DNA of 34,500 nt from contig JBBIRT010000016.1 in assembly GCA_037441725.1 (NCBI GenBank), positions 1 to 34,500 on the forward strand, given 5' to 3'. Position 1 is the first letter of the stretch. Each line of letters begins with the position of its first letter. A program made the position numbers and the translations under genes. This document shows, one piece after another, positions 26,577 through 34,500 of the stretch. Source of the DNA: JBBIRT01 sp037441725 (GTDB taxonomy: Bacteria; Desulfobacterota; BSN033; UBA1163). Under the pieces are notes generated by a model. It searched no databases and was not told the origin of the DNA. It was given only the letters and a program-made list of their open reading frames with translations.

Positions 26577-28943
26577 CTAATAAAGAAGATACTTTGATCG
26601 AAGCCGATGAAATTGTTGAAGTGGTTCTTGCCAACTCTGAGCCATCGATCTTGGATCTTTTCCATTCTTGATGGCCATTAGGATTTCAGGGGATCCGATC
26701 AACTCCAATATCTTATCAAGCATGAAATCCTTTGGATAAAGCTGGAATAGGGCAGAGGCGATTTCCATTCCTAAGTGAGGGGAGTTTAATCGATTGCGGT
26801 CTGTTAATAGAATTTTAATCCCGTGGCAAATTTCATTCTTGAATGGACCGCTCAAAGGGGTGAAGTCCATGGGGGTAAATTGGACTCCTGGAATTTTACG
26901 TCCATTCAAATAAAGAGAAAGTTCTTTCCCATCGATCCATGGGGCTCCTAAGAGCTCAAAGGGTTTATCCGTGCCTCGTCCAACACTCACATTGGAGCCG
27001 TCAACCATGGCTACCCCAGGATAAAGAATATTTGAGGTGAGGGTCAGAAGGTTTGGAGAGGGGTTTATCCAAGGCAAACCGGTTTCATCATACCAATAAG
27101 TGCGTTTATAGTTCCGCATTTTGATGACCTGTAATTTAACCCCGATCTTCTTTTCGACATTAAACATTTCAGCCAGCTCACCCATGGTCATCCCATGGCG
27201 GATAGGTAAGGGATAATAAGCAGTAAAGGATTCAAACCCTTTATTTGGGATAGGCCCCTGGACAAAGGAGGCAGTCAGGGGGTTTGGTCGATCGAGGACA
27301 TAAAATAGGATCTTCTCTTTTGCAGCGACTTCCATTGTATAACCCATGGTGGTGAGGTATGTAAAAAAGCGAACCCCTGCCTCCTGCAGATCCAAAACGA
27401 TTGCATCTATCTCTTTTAACATTTCTTTGGTTGGTCGTCTGACTTCTCCATAAAGACTATAAACAGGTAAACCGGTTGAGGGTTCAATCATGGAGTTGAC
27501 CTTTCCTTCCTGGTAGCCATAGAGACCATGCTCGGGGCTGAAAAGGATTTTAAGTTTCAAAACCGGTGCATTCATCATGAGATCAATCGTGCATTGTCCG
27601 GTTGAGTCAATTCCTGTATGGTTGGTAATCAGGCCAATACGAAGACCCGTGAGAGGAGCGAATTTCTCTGCCTTTAAAACGTCAATACCCGTTTTTACCC
27701 CATTGTTTGGAATCTGATGCTCCTCCATTTCCTTCCAGGAAGGCAGAGAGGAATAGGACAAGGAATCAGGAAAGGCTTGGTTTAATGTTGTAAAAAGAAG
27801 CGAGGTTATCTGTTCTCGCAAAGGTTTTACATCTCCTTTGCCATCGGGATGGACCTGGTTAGCTAGGAGGATGAGAAAAATTTTAGACACAGGGTCAATC
27901 CAGATCGATGTCCCTGTAAATCCTGTATGGCCATAGGGTTTTATCTGAGAAGTTCCCCTTCCTAAGCATAAAGAAAATGGATCGATCTCCCATCCAAGTC
28001 CTCTCAATGGAGAATTATCAGGGACTCCTTGAGGGGTGGTCATCTGTTCAATACTCTGGGGGGTCAGGACACGAACCCCTCTTAAATCCCCTTCGTTTAA
28101 AAGCATCTGGGCAAAAAGGGAGAGGTCACCTGCTGTGGAGAAAAGTCCAGCATGACCTGCCACCCCTCCCATGGCATAAGCGGTAGGATCATGCACTTCT
28201 CCCCAGAGCATCTTCCCTTTACTCTGATGCTGATACTGGGTGGGAGCGATACGTTTCCGTAGAGAGAGAGGAGGGTTAAAATAGGTATTCTTCATTTTCA
28301 AAGGTTTAAAAATATTCTCTGAACAGTATTGATCAAGAGGCTTGTCAGAAATCCGGCGAACCAGTTCACCGAGGATTTGGAAGTTGATATCACTGTATAT
28401 GAACTTGGTCCCTGGAGGGACGATGGGTTTCTCTGAGAGGATCAGGTTGAGCACTGTTTCAACCCCCATGCATTTTTGAGGACTCTCTAATCCGGCCCTA
28501 AGCCCAGAACGATGGGTCAACAGATGTCGTATAGTAATCGCTTCTTTTCCATTATTTTTAAATTCTGGCCAATATCGGTATACAGGATCTTCAAGGCTCA
28601 GCCTCCCCTTTTCTACCAACTGCATGACTGCAGTCGTCGTAGCCACCACCTTGGTAAGGGATGCAAGATCAAAGATGGTATCAATGGTCATGGGAAGCTT
28701 TTTGGGGATCAGCGCCCGATTACCAAACGCACCCCGATAAAGAATCTTTTCTTGATTCCCAATAAAAAGCACTACTCCTGGAATCTTCCCGTAATGGATA
28801 CTCTTTATTATAATTTCTTCTATAGATTTAAAGAATACTTCGTCCAATGGAAGGATTTTTTCCTGAGCTATGGAAAAGGGAGATGGGATCTGTTCAATGA
28901 GGAGGCAAAACAAGATTGTAAAAAAGAACTTTGAAGATTTCAT
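26577..28943 (-). CDS. Class C beta-lactamase-like serine hydrolase fused to NamZ (DUF1343) exo-muramidase
   Basis: About 788 aa secreted protein with a signal peptide (hydrophobic to about residue 27, SIAQE). Domain 1 (about 35-390) is a class C beta-lactamase/PBP fold with SLTK (catalytic Ser near 96, Lys near 99), YSD near 184 and HTG in GHTGFTG. Domain 2 (about 415 to the end) is DUF1343/NamZ, the family of exo-beta-N-acetylmuramidases: GLITNHTGID, LFSPEHGLYG, VLDLQEAGVRFFTYLTTMGY, VLDRPNPL and YPGVAMVDGSNVSVGRGTD. It would act in peptidoglycan turnover, combining a peptide-side hydrolase with MurNAc release. It starts 14 bases after the upstream gene ends. It has no clear ribosome site, so translational coupling is likely. 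Confidence 0.88.
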   Translation of the reverse strand: MKSSKFFFTILFCLLIEQIPSPFSIAQEKILPLDEVFFKSIEEIIIKSIHYGKIPGVVLFIGNQEKILYRGAFGNRALIPKKLPMTIDTIFDLASLTKVVATTTAVMQLVEKGRLSLEDPVYRYWPEFKNNGKEAITIRHLLTHRSGLRAGLESPQKCMGVETVLNLILSEKPIVPPGTKFIYSDINFQILGELVRRISDKPLDQYCSENIFKPLKMKNTYFNPPLSLRKRIAPTQYQHQSKGKMLWGEVHDPTAYAMGGVAGHAGLFSTAGDLSLFAQMLLNEGDLRGVRVLTPQSIEQMTTPQGVPDNSPLRGLGWEIDPFSLCLGRGTSQIKPYGHTGFTGTSIWIDPVSKIFLILLANQVHPDGKGDVKPLREQITSLLFTTLNQAFPDSLSYSSLPSWKEMEEHQIPNNGVKTGIDVLKAEKFAPLTGLRIGLITNHTGIDSTGQCTIDLMMNAPVLKLKILFSPEHGLYGYQEGKVNSMIEPSTGLPVYSLYGEVRRPTKEMLKEIDAIVLDLQEAGVRFFTYLTTMGYTMEVAAKEKILFYVLDRPNPLTASFVQGPIPNKGFESFTAYYPLPIRHGMTMGELAEMFNVEKKIGVKLQVIKMRNYKRTYWYDETGLPWINPSPNLLTLTSNILYPGVAMVDGSNVSVGRGTDKPFELLGAPWIDGKELSLYLNGRKIPGVQFTPMDFTPLSGPFKNEICHGIKILLTDRNRLNSPHLGMEIASALFQLYPKDFMLDKILELIGSPEILMAIKNGKDPRSMAQSWQEPLQQFHRLRSKYLLY

Positions 28944-28957
28944 CAAGATTGAAAATC

Positions 28958-30301
28958 TTAATTCTGCCTTTTTTGAGATGGTTGGAAGGATGATGCATAT
29001 TTTACTCCAATCGGCTCAATCCTTTCAAGTCCTTCTTGAGAATAGTTATTTCGGGGATTCCAGAGCATCCAGCCCTGGGATCCAAATCTTTTGGCTGCGT
29101 TGATCTGATCCTGTATCTCTTTACCCCTGAAGTACCTTCTGTCAAAGGCATAGTCTCTGAATGCTTGCAGCCAGGGCCTGAACCGAATGGAGGGGAGGCG
29201 TGTCCGTTCTTGGGCTCGTTTAAGAGTAAGATAAACGATTTCATGGGGATGGGCCACTGGAATCCGGTACCCCGGGATCCCGTATTGAAACCCTGAGGGG
29301 TAGAGCATGGGGCAGATATAGTCAACAACGGAAGCAATATCCTCAAGTCTCTGCCCAATTTCTGTATCATTGAGATTCCAGCAGACGTAACCAAAGATGT
29401 CTGCAGAGAGAAAGACATTATAAGGGATCAATCTTTCTTTGGCTTCCTTTAAAAACTCCGTGATGGCCTTCACCCTATTTTCTTCTGTGTTTGGCATAGA
29501 GAATCGAAGACCTGAAGCATCAGGAAATCGGACGTAATCGAACTGAATCTCATCAAACCCTAATTGAGCGGCTTCCATCGCAATATGGATATTGTATTCC
29601 CAGACTTCCTTCATAAAAGGATCCACCCATGCAAGATTTTCCCGGTCGTACCATATCTGTCCACTCGGGGTCTTTACTGCCAAATCAGGTCTCCTCAGAG
29701 CAAGGAGGTGATCTTTAAATACAACAATGCGAGCAATGGTATAAATACCATTTCCTTTCAAGGTTTTCATCAAGCCATGGATATCCCTGACCGTGATAAT
29801 TCTTTCGGCTCCGATTTCAGAGGCAAGAGGAATAGAGCTTTTATAGGGGATCATTCCCCGATCCCCTTTAACATCAATAACCAGGGCATTGAGCTCAGTC
29901 TCTTCGATCAACCTGAGGGCAGATTCTCGTAAAGTTTTATCCCCAATTCCATAAAAGGTAAGGTAGAGGGCCTTTGGGTTAAAAGGTCCTAACTTAATCT
30001 CTTGAGGGATCGAGGGAAGAGGAGGGGTAAGGATCTTTTCGGTTCTTAAATATCCATGAGCCCTTACCCCCACCTTTTCTCCAACATGATGAATAAAAAA
30101 GAGGCCATGATGATCGGTGAATTCAATATCTCTATTGAATGTGACGAAAGCCCCTTTTACTGGTTTATGGGAAAAGAGGTCAACCACTTTTCCTGCTGTA
30201 AATCCGAAAACATTTTTAGCGCTTGAAAGAAAGAGGATGAATAAAAAGATGGAGGGAATTTTCAAATAAGGTTTCCAAGTTTTTCTTAAACGAAAACTCA
30301 T
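28958..30301 (-). CDS. Secreted putative glycoside hydrolase, DUF4015 type
   Basis: 447 aa. The N-terminal signal or anchor (IPSIFLFILFLSSAKNVFG) is followed by a carboxypeptidase-regulatory-like beta domain (about 35-95). A TIM-barrel domain comes next (about 105-440), with ALVIDVKGDRG, GLMKTLKGNGIYTIARIVVF, LGFDEIQFDYVRFPD, SADIFGYVCWN, ICPMLYPSGFQYG and GSQGWMLWNPRNNY. This matches the DUF4015 putative glycoside hydrolase family, whose substrate is not established. aggagagagg precedes ATG 30301. It is the middle gene of a three-gene operon of secreted envelope enzymes, 18 bases after the deacetylase. Confidence 0.85.
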   Translation of the reverse strand: MSFRLRKTWKPYLKIPSIFLFILFLSSAKNVFGFTAGKVVDLFSHKPVKGAFVTFNRDIEFTDHHGLFFIHHVGEKVGVRAHGYLRTEKILTPPLPSIPQEIKLGPFNPKALYLTFYGIGDKTLRESALRLIEETELNALVIDVKGDRGMIPYKSSIPLASEIGAERIITVRDIHGLMKTLKGNGIYTIARIVVFKDHLLALRRPDLAVKTPSGQIWYDRENLAWVDPFMKEVWEYNIHIAMEAAQLGFDEIQFDYVRFPDASGLRFSMPNTEENRVKAITEFLKEAKERLIPYNVFLSADIFGYVCWNLNDTEIGQRLEDIASVVDYICPMLYPSGFQYGIPGYRIPVAHPHEIVYLTLKRAQERTRLPSIRFRPWLQAFRDYAFDRRYFRGKEIQDQINAAKRFGSQGWMLWNPRNNYSQEGLERIEPIGVKYASSFQPSQKRQN

Positions 30302-30319
30302 CAAACACCTCTCTCCTTT

Positions 30320-31162
30320 TTATCTGGGACTTGTTAAAACATCATGAGAAGAGTTTCTCCTTGAAACCGCCAGGGGTAATCTATTTCCCATCAAATAACG
30401 AGGAAGGGCAAAGAGAGGATCAGAGGGGCTCGAATCTCGTCGGTCCATGGATAATCCTGCCAGGTATCCTGCTTGGCCTGCCTTTCGGATCAACTCATCA
30501 TCATAAATACCAAATGGCCATGCCAATAGGTCCACTCTGACATGAAGCTCCTTCTCTATCTTTCCCTTCGATTTTTTTAATTGCATTTCTACAAAATTTT
30601 CGTATTCCTCCGAGTTTAATCTCTTTTTTTCATTCTTGAAATTGGGATGCCAGAAGGTATGGGATTGGAAGTCGAAGAGACCAGTCTCTTTCATCTCCCG
30701 GATTTGGTCCCAGGTCATTGCATAGGAGGCATTGGAGATGGCAGAAGGGTAAATGAACAGGGTTGCGGGGAGCTGATATTTTTTCATGATCGGGAGAAAA
30801 TCTGTATAGACAGATCTGTGCCCATCATCAACTGTGATGGCCACCGCGTGGGGTGGGAGAACCTGATTTTTACCTAGGTAGTAATCTAAAAGCTGTCTGA
30901 GTCTTATAATGGTATAACCGTTTTCTTTGAGATATCTGATTTGAGATTCGAAAATTTTTATAGGAACAGTCATGCTATCGGCCTTTACAGGTCCAAAGCG
31001 ATGATAAAGGAGAATGGGGACTCGTATCCCATTGGACCCATTATTTGGGTCCAATATTTCACCTTTGGCAAATTGAAAGCCAGATAAGAAGGAAATGAGG
31101 AGTGAGAAGATTAATAAATTGAGTTTTAATAATTTTTTCTTCTTTTTATACCCTTCAGCCAT
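30320..31162 (-). CDS. Secreted polysaccharide deacetylase (NodB domain)
   Basis: 280 aa. Basic N-terminus and hydrophobic anchor (about 11-32), then the NodB domain: ILLYHRFG, TVDDGHRSVY (Asp112-Asp113; Val replaces the usual Phe of TFDDG), LPATLFIYPS, SHTFWHPNF (His168 and His172, metal ligands) and LLAWPFGIYDDEL. It would remove N-acetyl groups from a cell-wall or capsular polysaccharide. It is the first gene of the operon with DUF4015 and the NamZ fusion. There is no Shine-Dalgarno, and the AUG lies in the stem of a predicted hairpin (31160-31199). Confidence 0.87.
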   Translation of the reverse strand: MAEGYKKKKKLLKLNLLIFSLLISFLSGFQFAKGEILDPNNGSNGIRVPILLYHRFGPVKADSMTVPIKIFESQIRYLKENGYTIIRLRQLLDYYLGKNQVLPPHAVAITVDDGHRSVYTDFLPIMKKYQLPATLFIYPSAISNASYAMTWDQIREMKETGLFDFQSHTFWHPNFKNEKKRLNSEEYENFVEMQLKKSKGKIEKELHVRVDLLAWPFGIYDDELIRKAGQAGYLAGLSMDRRDSSPSDPLFALPRYLMGNRLPLAVSRRNSSHDVLTSPR

Positions 31163-31199
31163 ATTCGAATTTAATATTGCATTTTACATGCCGAATATG
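31160..31199 (-). promoter_or_regulatory. Hairpin sequestering the deacetylase start codon
   Basis: Perfect 8-bp inverted repeat, catattcg (31160-31167) and cgaatatg (31192-31199), with a smaller inner GCAT/ATGC pairing. In the minus-strand mRNA the 3' arm, CGAAUAUG, contains the AUG of the deacetylase. Confidence 0.4.
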
Positions 31200-31435
31200 A
31201 TGGTTTGCTATAGGCACATAACCTTCTGTAATTATTAATCATTATTTTATATTATATTTTTAGATACAAATTCAAGTCCATTGAAAGAGTTTCAAAGATG
31301 AACATCAAAATGATCAATAGTGATACAATGGGATGATGGAATTATTCGATGACCCCTAAAAATTTTTTCTTGAATTAAGGATTTTTTATAATTATCATGG
31401 GATGAATTGTTTAATAGGGTTGATCTGAGGGAAAA

Positions 31436-32077
31436 ATGAGATGGATCGATAAAGCTGGGGATCTTCAGATTGAAAGGCTTAAATTGGGTCCTTTTGAGAC
31501 AAACAGTTACATCTTGACCTGTGCTCAAACTGGAGATAGCATGTTGATAGATGCCCCTGCAGAAGCCTTCAAAATCCTGAAGGCTTTGAAGGGGGTTCGT
31601 CCAAGCTCCATCCTCATCACTCATCACCATATGGACCATATTGGGGCTCTATCAGAGTTAAAGGTAAAGCTAAATATTCCCATTGGCATTCATCGCCTGG
31701 ATGCAGAGAGGCTTCCTTTAAAACCAGAAATTTTCCTTGAAGACGGTGAAGATGTATGTTTGGGAAACATCAGATTAAAAGTTCTTCATACACCAGGTCA
31801 TACCCCTGGCAGTTTATGTTTTTTAGTAGGAAAACACCTTTTCTCAGGAGATACCATTTTTCCAGGTGGTCCGGGAAAAACAGAATCCCCCAATAATTTT
31901 AAATTGATCATTGACTCCTTAATTCATAAGATCTTTATCTTACCAGAGGAGACCACGATATATCCTGGACATGGGGAGATCACGGTGTTAAAAAAAGAAA
32001 AGGAGGAGTTTGAAATCTTTTCCTCTCGGTCTCATGATCCTCACCTATTCGGGGATGTATTCTGGCTTTTATCTTAA
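31436..32077 (+). CDS. MBL-fold metallo-hydrolase (glyoxalase II-like)
   Basis: 213 aa. The metal-binding motif HxHxDH is at residues 63-68 (THHHMDHIG). HTPGHTPGSLCF, LFSGDTIFPGGPGKTESP and YPGHGE supply the other ligands of the glyoxalase II/YcbL type. ETNSYILTC at the start is also typical. gaggg precedes ATG 31436. The substrate is a thioester or similar by family; a thiol-detoxification role would suit the neighbouring MshA/B/D-like genes but is inference. Its stop is 16 bases from the convergent PIG-L gene. Upstream, 31163-31435 is AT-rich and shows only the hairpin noted above. Confidence 0.88.
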   Translation: MRWIDKAGDLQIERLKLGPFETNSYILTCAQTGDSMLIDAPAEAFKILKALKGVRPSSILITHHHMDHIGALSELKVKLNIPIGIHRLDAERLPLKPEIFLEDGEDVCLGNIRLKVLHTPGHTPGSLCFLVGKHLFSGDTIFPGGPGKTESPNNFKLIIDSLIHKIFILPEETTIYPGHGEITVLKKEKEEFEIFSSRSHDPHLFGDVFWLLS

Positions 32078-32093
32078 CCATGGGGTGCAGGGT

Positions 32094-32792
32094 CTACCAT
32101 AATATCTCCACTCGGTGGAAACTCTCTACCAGTTGAAAGTCTCCCCCATGGGCCAGTACCCCATGTCTCTCTTTGAGCCGCTTTTCCAACTCAGGGGCGG
32201 GAATGTGTCCGACCTGACTCTTATGGCACCGCAGTGCATTCAACTTTAAACTAAACGTTTCAGTGATATTGGAACGGTAATTTACATCCTCTGTCCCCCA
32301 GAGCAAAACTTCTTTTACCTTATGAGGGGAAAACCCCTCTCTCAGCAAATCGGGGTAGGAATGGAGATCTCTGGCATAAGGGAAGACGGCATCCAGTGTC
32401 ACCTGTCCAGTGATTCGATGATCTCGATGCCATAGATAGCGACGATAAGGGTCAGTCGTCACAACGGTTAAAGGTTGATACATACGAATCAGTCTGACAA
32501 TCTCCTTTCGAAATTCAGGGGTATCCTCCAACCCTTGATCAGGATGTCGCAAAAAGATGACCTCCCTCACCCCCAATAAATTGGCTGCAGCGATTTGTTC
32601 CTCCTCACGAGTTTTTGCCAGATCCTCTGGTTTGATCCTGGCATCACTCGTTCCCTTATCACCGTTGGTGCATACCACATAGATGACCTCCTTTCCTTGC
32701 CGGACCCACTGAACCACGGTTCCCGCAACTCCAAATTCTGCATCATCTGGATGGGGGGTTACAACCATTACATGGACTGGCCTTGCTTTCAT
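32094..32792 (-). CDS. PIG-L/LmbE family N-acetylglucosaminyl deacetylase
   Basis: 232 aa zinc-dependent deacetylase. The metal motifs are PHPDDAEFG (His14, Asp16, Asp17) and HRDH (His122, His125), with TNGDKGTSD and TREEEQIAAANLLGV between them. The family removes acetyl from GlcNAc conjugates; MshB (mycothiol) and BshB (bacillithiol) belong to it, and the length is closer to BshB. aggag precedes ATG 32792. It is divergent from the MshD-like acetyltransferase (83 bases) and near a GT4 glycosyltransferase. Confidence 0.9.
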   Translation of the reverse strand: MKARPVHVMVVTPHPDDAEFGVAGTVVQWVRQGKEVIYVVCTNGDKGTSDARIKPEDLAKTREEEQIAAANLLGVREVIFLRHPDQGLEDTPEFRKEIVRLIRMYQPLTVVTTDPYRRYLWHRDHRITGQVTLDAVFPYARDLHSYPDLLREGFSPHKVKEVLLWGTEDVNYRSNITETFSLKLNALRCHKSQVGHIPAPELEKRLKERHGVLAHGGDFQLVESFHRVEILW

Positions 32793-32875
32793 AGAAAGAA
32801 CTCCTAAGGGAAAGTGATTAAAATTGTATAATATTCAAATGAGGGTTACAATAATTTGAGGGATTTTAAATATAA

Positions 32876-33826
32876 ATGAGTGCCCCTGGTTACATCCTTC
32901 GAAATTACCATTCTGAGGATTTCAACCCATTAGTCCATCTTAAAGCTCAAATCCACGAATTGGGGCCAGGCCGGTCTTTTATCCTCCCCTTAGAGCTGAT
33001 TGAGACCATTGGTCACCCTAATCCTATTCCGAGCGTGGATTTATTGGTCATCGAGTACCAGGGAGAGATTATTGGCTATGCAGAGATGAGGTCAGAGTTA
33101 AGGATCGGACGGGTGGTCCTAAGGTGGCTAATTCATCCCTATCATCACAGAAGTGAGTTAGCTCAAAAGTTAGTGGATCGGGCCCTCTCTCGTTCTATCG
33201 AATTAGGGGTGATGAATCTCCATGTGAATATTCCAAAAGATGACCTGTTATCGAGACAGCTTCTCATGGGGAGGGGGTTTAGAATCATTCGCCAATTTTT
33301 TGAACTCAGGCTAAATCTTTCCCGAACCTATTTACCCGAGGTCAACAAAATCCCTTTTTCCTGCCGTGGCTTGCAACCTGGTGAGGAGGAAAAATTAACT
33401 CACCTTCAAAACCGCTGTTTTCATGGCAGCTGGGGGTACAATGAAAATACCCTCGATGAAATGATTTACCGGATCTATCTGCCTACCTGCTCCCTAAATG
33501 ACATTCTTTTGGCCTTTGATGGAGATAAACCCATTGGCTTTTGTTGGACGAGGACAAAAACCTGGGGCTACGACCCCTCTGATGAAGGAAGGGGTCGCAT
33601 CTACATGCTGGGTGTGGATCCGGATTACCAGAATAAGGGATTTGGTAAAAAAATTCTGATCGCTGGGCTCTCCTATTTAAAGAGAAAAGGTCTTCGAGTA
33701 GTTGATTTGACGGTGGATAGCGAGAATAAGATCGCCTATTCCCTTTATCAATCGATAGGATTTAAACGCTGGGCAAGCACTCTGTGGTATGAAAAGAGGC
33801 TGGAGAAATCTCTTAAAACCCTTTGA
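32876..33826 (+). CDS. Tandem GNAT acetyltransferase, MshD-like
   Basis: 316 aa with two GNAT folds (about 1-150 and 160-316), the same layout and length as mycothiol synthase MshD. The C-terminal fold has the acetyl-CoA loop QNKGFG (from Gln252) within MLGVDPDYQNKGFGKKIL, then DLTVDSENKIAYSLYQSIGF. The N-terminal fold is more diverged (VVLRWLIHPYHHRSELAQ). GNAT families are broad, so the substrate is uncertain. Its last 79 bases overlap the convergent GT4 gene. The ribosome binding site is weak. Confidence 0.8.
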   Translation: MSAPGYILRNYHSEDFNPLVHLKAQIHELGPGRSFILPLELIETIGHPNPIPSVDLLVIEYQGEIIGYAEMRSELRIGRVVLRWLIHPYHHRSELAQKLVDRALSRSIELGVMNLHVNIPKDDLLSRQLLMGRGFRIIRQFFELRLNLSRTYLPEVNKIPFSCRGLQPGEEEKLTHLQNRCFHGSWGYNENTLDEMIYRIYLPTCSLNDILLAFDGDKPIGFCWTRTKTWGYDPSDEGRGRIYMLGVDPDYQNKGFGKKILIAGLSYLKRKGLRVVDLTVDSENKIAYSLYQSIGFKRWASTLWYEKRLEKSLKTL

Positions 33827-34500
33827 TATTCTTCCAGGATGGTTTCAGTGATATTTGACCAGCTATAATTGAGGATTGATGCCCGGACTGAAGCGACAAA
33901 CTTTTCTTCCCTTTTGAATGTTGAAAGAGAGAGGGAAATTTTATCTGCAAGATGGGAAGGATCATTGCTTTCCAAAACATATCCAGTCTCCCCATCTCGA
34001 ATCACACCTTTGGCACCACCCACCTTGGTAGCAATCACCGGTGTTCCACAGGCAAGGGATTCCAAAAGGACCAATCCAAAGCTCTCATAATAGGATGGGA
34101 CCACACACAAATCGGCAGCACTGTAAAAGAAGGGCAGGATATCCTGCTTAACTAACCCAAGGAATGTAATGGATTTGCTGATATGTAAATCTTCTGATAG
34201 ATCTTTTAATTTTTTTATTTCTTCCTGACTCTGTTCATTTCCACCAATCACGATGACCCTGATGTTTTGTTTCTTTTCAAGATAGGTTATTGCTTTAAGT
34301 AAGTGATCAATCCCCTTTAGTGGAACAATCCTTCCTACAAATAATAGGATATCCCCGCCATTCAAACCCAGATAACTTCGAGCCACTTCTTTCTTGATGG
34401 GACGAAAGAGATCCAGGTTCACCCCACAGGGAATCACCCGAATCGCCTCGGGTGAAGCATCGTAATATTCGATAAGCTCCTCTTTTCCTCTTTCGGTAGA
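33748..34500 (-). CDS. GT4 glycosyltransferase, MshA/BshA-like (5' partial)
   Basis: C-terminal domain of a GT-B fold, family 4 glycosyltransferase. The frame stays open to the right edge, so the N-terminal acceptor domain is outside the window. Visible: IRVIPCGVNLDLFRP, ILLFVGRIVPLKGIDHLLKA, the FLG segment, ADLCVVPSYYESFGLVLLES and CGTPVIATKVGGAKGVIRDG. The E-x7-E sugar-nucleotide motif lies in ESFGLVLLES. The nearest named relatives by eye are MshA, BshA and sucrose-phosphate-synthase-like GT4 enzymes; the acceptor is unknown. The stop lies inside the convergent acetyltransferase gene. Confidence 0.82.
   Translation of the reverse strand, partial: STERGKEELIEYYDASPEAIRVIPCGVNLDLFRPIKKEVARSYLGLNGGDILLFVGRIVPLKGIDHLLKAITYLEKKQNIRVIVIGGNEQSQEEIKKLKDLSEDLHISKSITFLGLVKQDILPFFYSAADLCVVPSYYESFGLVLLESLACGTPVIATKVGGAKGVIRDGETGYVLESNDPSHLADKISLSLSTFKREEKFVASVRASILNYSWSNITETILEEYQRVLRDFSSLFSYHRVLAQRLNPID

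Noticed and set aside
28512..28934. 140-codon open frame opposite the NamZ fusion gene
   Set aside because: It lies wholly antisense to a well-supported conserved gene and shows no family features. The same applies to open frames antisense to the acyl-CoA synthetase (4758-5219) and within DUF4015 (29002-29418).
1..34500. CRISPR arrays, tRNA/rRNA genes, insertion sequences, prophage or defence genes
   Set aside because: No repeat-spacer pattern, cloverleaf, transposase, integrase or defence-type domain was recognised in a read of both strands. The only tandem array is the heptamer repeat at 1735-1790.

Overview
The window looks like a chromosomal piece of an uncultured anaerobic bacterium of the Desulfobacterota type (Deltaproteobacteria in the old sense). 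This is inferred from gene content, not from a marker gene. The indicators are an ETF:quinone oxidoreductase of the CCG iron-sulfur family beside etfBA, an ADP-forming acyl-CoA synthetase, a molybdopterin transhydroxylase-like enzyme with a TRAP transporter, and a ClpX-like/J-protein/Lon-like gene series. Two runs of 10 N, one premature stop and one frameshift suggest a draft or metagenome assembly.

Layout. 1-3728 (+): C-terminal part of a membrane ETF:quinone oxidoreductase, then etfB and etfA. 4083-6174 (+): ADP-forming acyl-CoA synthetase interrupted by an N gap. 6187-7857 (-): HD phosphohydrolase, hotdog thioesterase and a DUF486 membrane protein. 8134-10446: divergent myo-inositol-1-phosphate synthase (-) and a deoxyhypusine-synthase-like enzyme (+). 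10785-17179 (+): ClpX-like unfoldase, J-domain cochaperone, Lon-like protease, rsmE and a 4-OT tautomerase. 17260-18006 (+): PAP2-type membrane enzyme. 18179-24822 (-): TRAP transporter dctP-dctQ-dctM, then the large and small subunits of a pyrogallol-transhydroxylase-like enzyme. The large subunit has an in-frame amber codon. 25084-25689 (-): DUF1326 protein. 25961-26567 (+): frameshifted lytic transglycosylase. 26577-31162 (-): operon of secreted envelope enzymes (deacetylase, DUF4015 glycoside hydrolase, beta-lactamase/NamZ fusion). 31436-34500: MBL-fold hydrolase (+), PIG-L deacetylase (-), tandem-GNAT acetyltransferase resembling MshD (+), and a partial GT4 glycosyltransferase resembling MshA/BshA (-).

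How the parts may work together. The first block can move electrons from acyl-CoA dehydrogenases through ETF to the quinone pool and conserve acyl-CoA energy as ATP, as in syntrophic or sulfate-reducing oxidizers. The TRAP/transhydroxylase operon suggests import and anaerobic conversion of a polyhydroxylated aromatic or similar compound. The unfoldase/J-protein/Lon block looks like a protein quality-control module. In its ClpX-like member the AAA+ small domain appears to be duplicated. The right end, with the inositol-phosphate synthase about 23 kb away, holds homologues of several mycothiol/bacillithiol-type steps. This may be a low-molecular-weight-thiol or glycosyl-inositol pathway, but the cysteine ligase is not visible here.

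No tRNA, rRNA, CRISPR array, transposase or integrase was recognised.
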